In this document: positions 61,291-64,000 of the stretch, piece after piece
How positions within the stretch are numbered: position 1 is the stretch's first letter
Layout of the letters: each line of letters opens with the position of its first letter
Assembly (NCBI RefSeq): GCF_027706845.1
Contig: NZ_JAQGCZ010000002.1
Location: 496,001 to 560,000 of the forward strand
Reading direction: 5' to 3'
Length of the DNA stretch: 64,000 bases
Source of the DNA: Mycolicibacterium sp. BiH015
Lineage (GTDB): Bacteria > Actinomycetota > Actinomycetes > Mycobacteriales > Mycobacteriaceae
Made by a program: the position numbers and the translations under genes
Notes under the pieces: generated by a model
The model's database searches: none
Told to the model about the DNA's origin: nothing
What the model saw: the letters and a program-made list of their open reading frames with translations, nothing else

Positions 61291-61626
61291 TCAGCCGCGC
61301 CGCCGCGTCTTGACGATCTCGAGGCGCTCTTTGAGCAGTTCTTCGAGCTCCTCGATGGAGCGGCGCTCCAGCAGCATGTCCCAGTGCGTGCGCGGAGGCT
61401 TGACCTTCTTGGGCTCCGGCACGTCACCCTCGACGAGGGTGCCCTCGAGGCCGTTGCGGCACAGCCAGGTGCCGGGGATCTCGGCATCGTCGGCGAACGG
61501 GACGTCGAATTCTTCGCCGTTGTCGGTGCGGTAGCGGGCGACCTGACGCGGCGCCAGGTCGTGATTGCGGTCCGTCTCGTAGCTCACAGCTCCGAGGCGG
61601 CTGCCCCTCAAAACACGATCAGCCAT
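61291..61626 (-). CDS. rbpA: RNA polymerase-binding protein RbpA
   Basis: A 111-residue essential transcription factor that binds RNA polymerase and group 1/2 sigma factors and stabilises the open complex. It reads MADRVLRGSRLGAVSYETDR, then FADDAEIPGTWLC and a C-terminal sigma-interaction helix (RRSIEELEELLKERL). It is nearly identical to Mtb Rv2050. The ATG has GAGGAG upstream. It converges with ppm1. Confidence 0.97.
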   Translation of the reverse strand: MADRVLRGSRLGAVSYETDRNHDLAPRQVARYRTDNGEEFDVPFADDAEIPGTWLCRNGLEGTLVEGDVPEPKKVKPPRTHWDMLLERRSIEELEELLKERLEIVKTRRRG

Positions 61627-61638
61627 CGTCAACTCCTC

Positions 61639-61667
61639 TGCTAATGCTCTAGTTCCGGGATTGTCAA
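61639..61667 (-). promoter_or_regulatory. Probable rbpA promoter
   Basis: Read on the minus strand, TTGACA (61662-61667) is followed after 17 bases by TTAGCA (61639-61644). The -35 box is a perfect consensus, unusual in mycobacteria, which suits a highly expressed essential gene. The start codon is 13 bases beyond the -10 box. Confidence 0.5.
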
Positions 61668-61748
61668 CGCAGATACGCGACGTAGAGTTCCCGACTCGAC
61701 CGACGATGATACCGGGATTTCGACATCGTCCCGTCTACAGTCGGGCTC

Positions 61749-62099
61749 GTGACCTCGCTGAGCCCCGCGACCACCACCCGTCGGCGTCCTGCGACCTGCC
61801 GGTGGTGCGGGCGGGAAGTGGCCGACGCCGGGATGGGGCGGCGCCGCCAATACTGCAGGCAGTCGTGCCGTCAGCGGGCATACGAGCAGCGGGCCCTGGT
61901 CAAGGGCACATCGGTACCCGCAGACGCGGTGGTGCTTTCGGCCGAGGAAGCCTCGGTGCTCTCCGATCGCGTGTATCAGGTGCGATGCGCCGCCGAGGAT
62001 ATGGCGACCGCCCTGGAGGAAGGTGCGGGCGCCGCGGAACTGCGCGAGTTGTGTGACGCGGTCATGCGGGCCGCGCGCGCCGCCGACGGCTGGCGTTAG
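61749..62099 (+). CDS. Small zinc-ribbon-like protein
   Basis: A 116-residue protein with the cysteine pattern CRWCG and YCRQSC (C-x2-C, then C-x3-C) at residues 17-40, likely binding one zinc ion. A basic stretch and a helical C-terminal half follow. TACAGT lies seven bases before the GTG, so the mRNA is probably leaderless. It is divergent from rbpA. It may be nucleic-acid binding, but nothing more specific can be said; Mtb has a shorter gene (Rv2049c) near here. Confidence 0.72.
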   Translation: MTSLSPATTTRRRPATCRWCGREVADAGMGRRRQYCRQSCRQRAYEQRALVKGTSVPADAVVLSAEEASVLSDRVYQVRCAAEDMATALEEGAGAAELRELCDAVMRAARAADGWR

Positions 62100-62137
62100 G
62101 ACCCGCCGCGGCGTTCGATCGCCGGTACCCTTAGCGC

Positions 62138-63361
62138 GTGACCAGCGCCGATCCCGCGATTACCCCGCCGCCGCGGGTGTGGCGCTTTGACGACTTCGTC
62201 CTCGACGCAGGCCGCTACGAGCTGCGCTCGGGCGAGTCGGTGATCAAGGTCGAACCGCAGGTGTTCGACGTACTCACCCAGCTCGTGAGCAACCACGAAC
62301 GCTTCGTCACCAAAGAAGAACTCTTCGACAGCGTCTGGGGCGGGCGTTTCGTCGGTGAGGCGGCACTGACCAGCCGCATCAAGGCGGCGCGGCGCGCTCT
62401 GGGTGACGACGGCGAATCGCAGCGCTACATCCGCACCGTACGAGGACGCGGCTACCAGTTCGTCGGCCGGTTGCGGGTCGAAGAGCCCGTGGCCGCCCCG
62501 GACCCGGAGCCGGAGGTGCCGCGCCAGCACATCGCGTTCACCCGTGCCGCCGACGGTGTGCGGCTTGCCTATGCGGTCTCGGGTGACGGGCCGCCGCTGG
62601 TGCGCGCCGCGAACTGGATGACGCATCTGGGCTACGACATCGAAAGCCCGGTATGGCGGCATTGGGTGCGCGACATGTCGTTGCGGCACAAGTTCATCCG
62701 CTACGACGAGCGCGGTTGCGGGCTGTCGGACTGGGAGGTGGACGGCTTCACGTTCGACGACTGGGTGACCGATCTCGAGTCGGTTGTCGAAGCGCTCGGG
62801 CTGGAACGCTTCCCGCTGCTGGGGGTGTCGCAGGGGGCCGCCGTGGCCGTCGCTTACGCGGCGCGCCATCCCGGCAAGGTCAGCAAGCTGGTGCTGTGCG
62901 GCGCGTATGCGCGGGGACGTGCCGTGCGAGCCCTCACCGAGGACGAAAAGCGGGCTGCTGCATTGGATCTCGACCTCGCCCGGGTGGGCTGGGGGCGTGA
63001 CGACCCGGCATTCCGCCAAGTCTTCGCGGCGCAGTTCCTGCCGGACGGGACGCGAGCGGACTGGGCCGCGTTCGACCAGCTGCAGCGACGCACGACCTCA
63101 CCGGAAAACGCAGTGCACTTTCTCGAAGAGTTCGCCCGCATCGACGTCCGCGACCTCTGCACCCAGGTGCAATGCCCGACGCTGATCCTGCACTCGCGCG
63201 ACGACCACAGAGTGCCGATGCGTTACGGCGAGGAGCTCGCGGCCCTGATCCCGGACTCCCGGCTGGTCGCACTCTCGAGCAACAACCATCTGCTCACCGG
63301 ATCGGAGCCGGCCTGGCGGGTCTTCTGTGACGAAGTGCAGGCTTTCCTCGCAGCCGACTGA
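62138..63361 (+). CDS. OmpR-type winged helix fused to alpha/beta hydrolase
   Basis: A 407-residue fusion. Residues 14-112 form a Trans_reg_C/OmpR winged helix (RFDDFVLDAGRYELRSGESVI to YIRTVRGRGYQFVGRL), without a receiver domain. After a proline-rich linker, residues 128-407 form an alpha/beta hydrolase with a complete triad: Ser231 (GVSQG), Asp355 or Asp356 (HSRDDHRVP) and His384 (SNNHLL). It could be a regulator that senses its ligand by binding or cleaving it. TACCCT six bases before the GTG suggests a leaderless message. No membrane segment. Confidence 0.88.
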   Translation: MTSADPAITPPPRVWRFDDFVLDAGRYELRSGESVIKVEPQVFDVLTQLVSNHERFVTKEELFDSVWGGRFVGEAALTSRIKAARRALGDDGESQRYIRTVRGRGYQFVGRLRVEEPVAAPDPEPEVPRQHIAFTRAADGVRLAYAVSGDGPPLVRAANWMTHLGYDIESPVWRHWVRDMSLRHKFIRYDERGCGLSDWEVDGFTFDDWVTDLESVVEALGLERFPLLGVSQGAAVAVAYAARHPGKVSKLVLCGAYARGRAVRALTEDEKRAAALDLDLARVGWGRDDPAFRQVFAAQFLPDGTRADWAAFDQLQRRTTSPENAVHFLEEFARIDVRDLCTQVQCPTLILHSRDDHRVPMRYGEELAALIPDSRLVALSSNNHLLTGSEPAWRVFCDEVQAFLAAD

Positions 63362-63439
63362 ACTCCGCCCGGTCAGATCTCCACGCGATCTCCACACAAT
63401 CTTCATGTACGCGCTCGGCCTGCCGACCATGCTGAGGAC

Positions 63440-64000
63440 ATGAGAAAACACACCCGCACACTGCTCGCCGGGGTCAGCGCGCTCATCGCCTTCGGGACTT
63501 TGTCGGCCTGCTCGAGCCCCTCGAACACCCCCGAGGCGACGTCGCCGTCGCAGCCCGCGCCCGAGACCTCCACCGCGGCCCCGTTCCCCGCATCGGCCCG
63601 CTACATGGCCGACATGACCGCCGCCGACGGCAAGACGATGACCATCGGCATCAGTGTCGACGGGTCCTCGGTCGCGGCCTACGCCTGCAACGGAACCGAC
63701 GACGAGGCATGGTTCTTCGGAAATCAGACCGACGGCGCCATCGATCTCAAGTCCCGCTTCCGTGACACCCTCGCGGCCGAGTTCGACGGCACCGACGTCA
63801 CCGGGGAAGTCACGATGAACGGCGTCGAATACACCTTCAGCGCCGCATCGGTCACCGGTGTGGCCGGCATGTACACCGCCGAGTCCGACGGCGTGCGGGC
63901 CTCATGGGTGGTGCGCCCCGATGGGTCCGCCGTCGGCGTGCAGTTCAGCGGATTCCAGGAGGGCGACCGCAACTTCGATGTGTTCAACCTCGACGAGCTC
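63440..64000 (+). CDS. Putative lipoprotein (3' end outside window)
   Basis: The open frame runs from an ATG (TGAGGA just upstream) to the window end, 187 codons. The N-terminus MRKHTRTLLAGVSALIAFG leads to the lipobox LSAC, then a Ser/Pro/Thr/Glu-rich linker. The following domain (ARYMADMTAADGKTMTIGISV, AYACNGTDDEAWFFGNQTDG) looks like a small beta-rich extracellular domain. No family is recognised. It is probably anchored on the outer face of the membrane. Confidence 0.75.
   Translation, partial: MRKHTRTLLAGVSALIAFGTLSACSSPSNTPEATSPSQPAPETSTAAPFPASARYMADMTAADGKTMTIGISVDGSSVAAYACNGTDDEAWFFGNQTDGAIDLKSRFRDTLAAEFDGTDVTGEVTMNGVEYTFSAASVTGVAGMYTAESDGVRASWVVRPDGSAVGVQFSGFQEGDRNFDVFNLDEL

Overview
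The window is high-GC actinobacterial DNA and almost certainly comes from a fast-growing environmental mycobacterium (Mycolicibacterium-like). Pup, Mpa, PafA, RbpA and CobN are nearly identical in sequence to the M. tuberculosis (Mtb) proteins as I remember them. Gene order follows the Mtb Rv2049c-Rv2119 segment in inverted orientation, with several lineage-specific insertions. I saw no tRNA, rRNA, CRISPR array, insertion sequence or phage gene.

Layout. 1-5.8 kb: a thioesterase-like gene cut by the window edge, a RecB-type nuclease, trmI, a DUF503 protein, two related secreted proteins (LppK and an Mtb12-like antigen), then mpa, the proteasomal ATPase. 5.8-9.1 kb: a small PASTA-like secreted protein and a three-gene membrane operon running away from dop. 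9.2-12.6 kb: dop, pup, prcB and prcA, the tagging and core part of the Pup-proteasome system. 12.7-24.8 kb: a cluster that should convert choline to glycine. It holds a choline permease with an internal stop, choline oxidase, betaine aldehyde dehydrogenase, a Rieske glycine betaine demethylase, dimethylglycine oxidase, sarcosine oxidase, a cNMP/CBS/nucleotidyltransferase protein and an IclR regulator. Twin palindromes precede the first gene. 24.8-26.8 kb: a candidate type VII secretion pair (EspC-like protein plus alpha/beta hydrolase).

26.8-38 kb: pafA, a methyltransferase, pafB-pafC, tatA-tatC, helY, a DUF4333 protein, a 5'-3' exonuclease and pepE. 38-45.4 kb: an FDOR flavoprotein, an SDR, and the first part of the cobalamin pathway (cobL; cobG-cobH-cobIJ on the other strand), with a TetR/phosphotransferase pair where Mtb carries cobM-cobK. 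45.4-52.2 kb: an insertion between cobG and cobN holding a 97-residue protein, a TauD-type dioxygenase, an OpuC/ProU-type quaternary-amine ABC importer, a 32-residue membrane peptide, a VOC protein and an AraC regulator. 52.2-64 kb: cobN, two FDOR paralogues, fxsA, an amidohydrolase, lnt, ppm1, rbpA, a small zinc-ribbon-like protein, a winged-helix/hydrolase fusion and a lipoprotein cut by the window end.

Themes. (1) Protein turnover and stress: Mpa, Dop, Pup, PrcAB and PafA form the Pup-proteasome, and PafBC is the DNA-damage activator. (2) Quaternary amines: the choline cluster and the ABC importer could supply substrate to one another, though this is inference. (3) Cobalamin synthesis. Many genes start at a GTG or ATG lying 6-7 nt after a TANNNT box, the signature of leaderless mycobacterial mRNAs. 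Many operon genes overlap by four bases. Start codons were chosen from family alignment from memory, ribosome binding sites and leaderless spacing.
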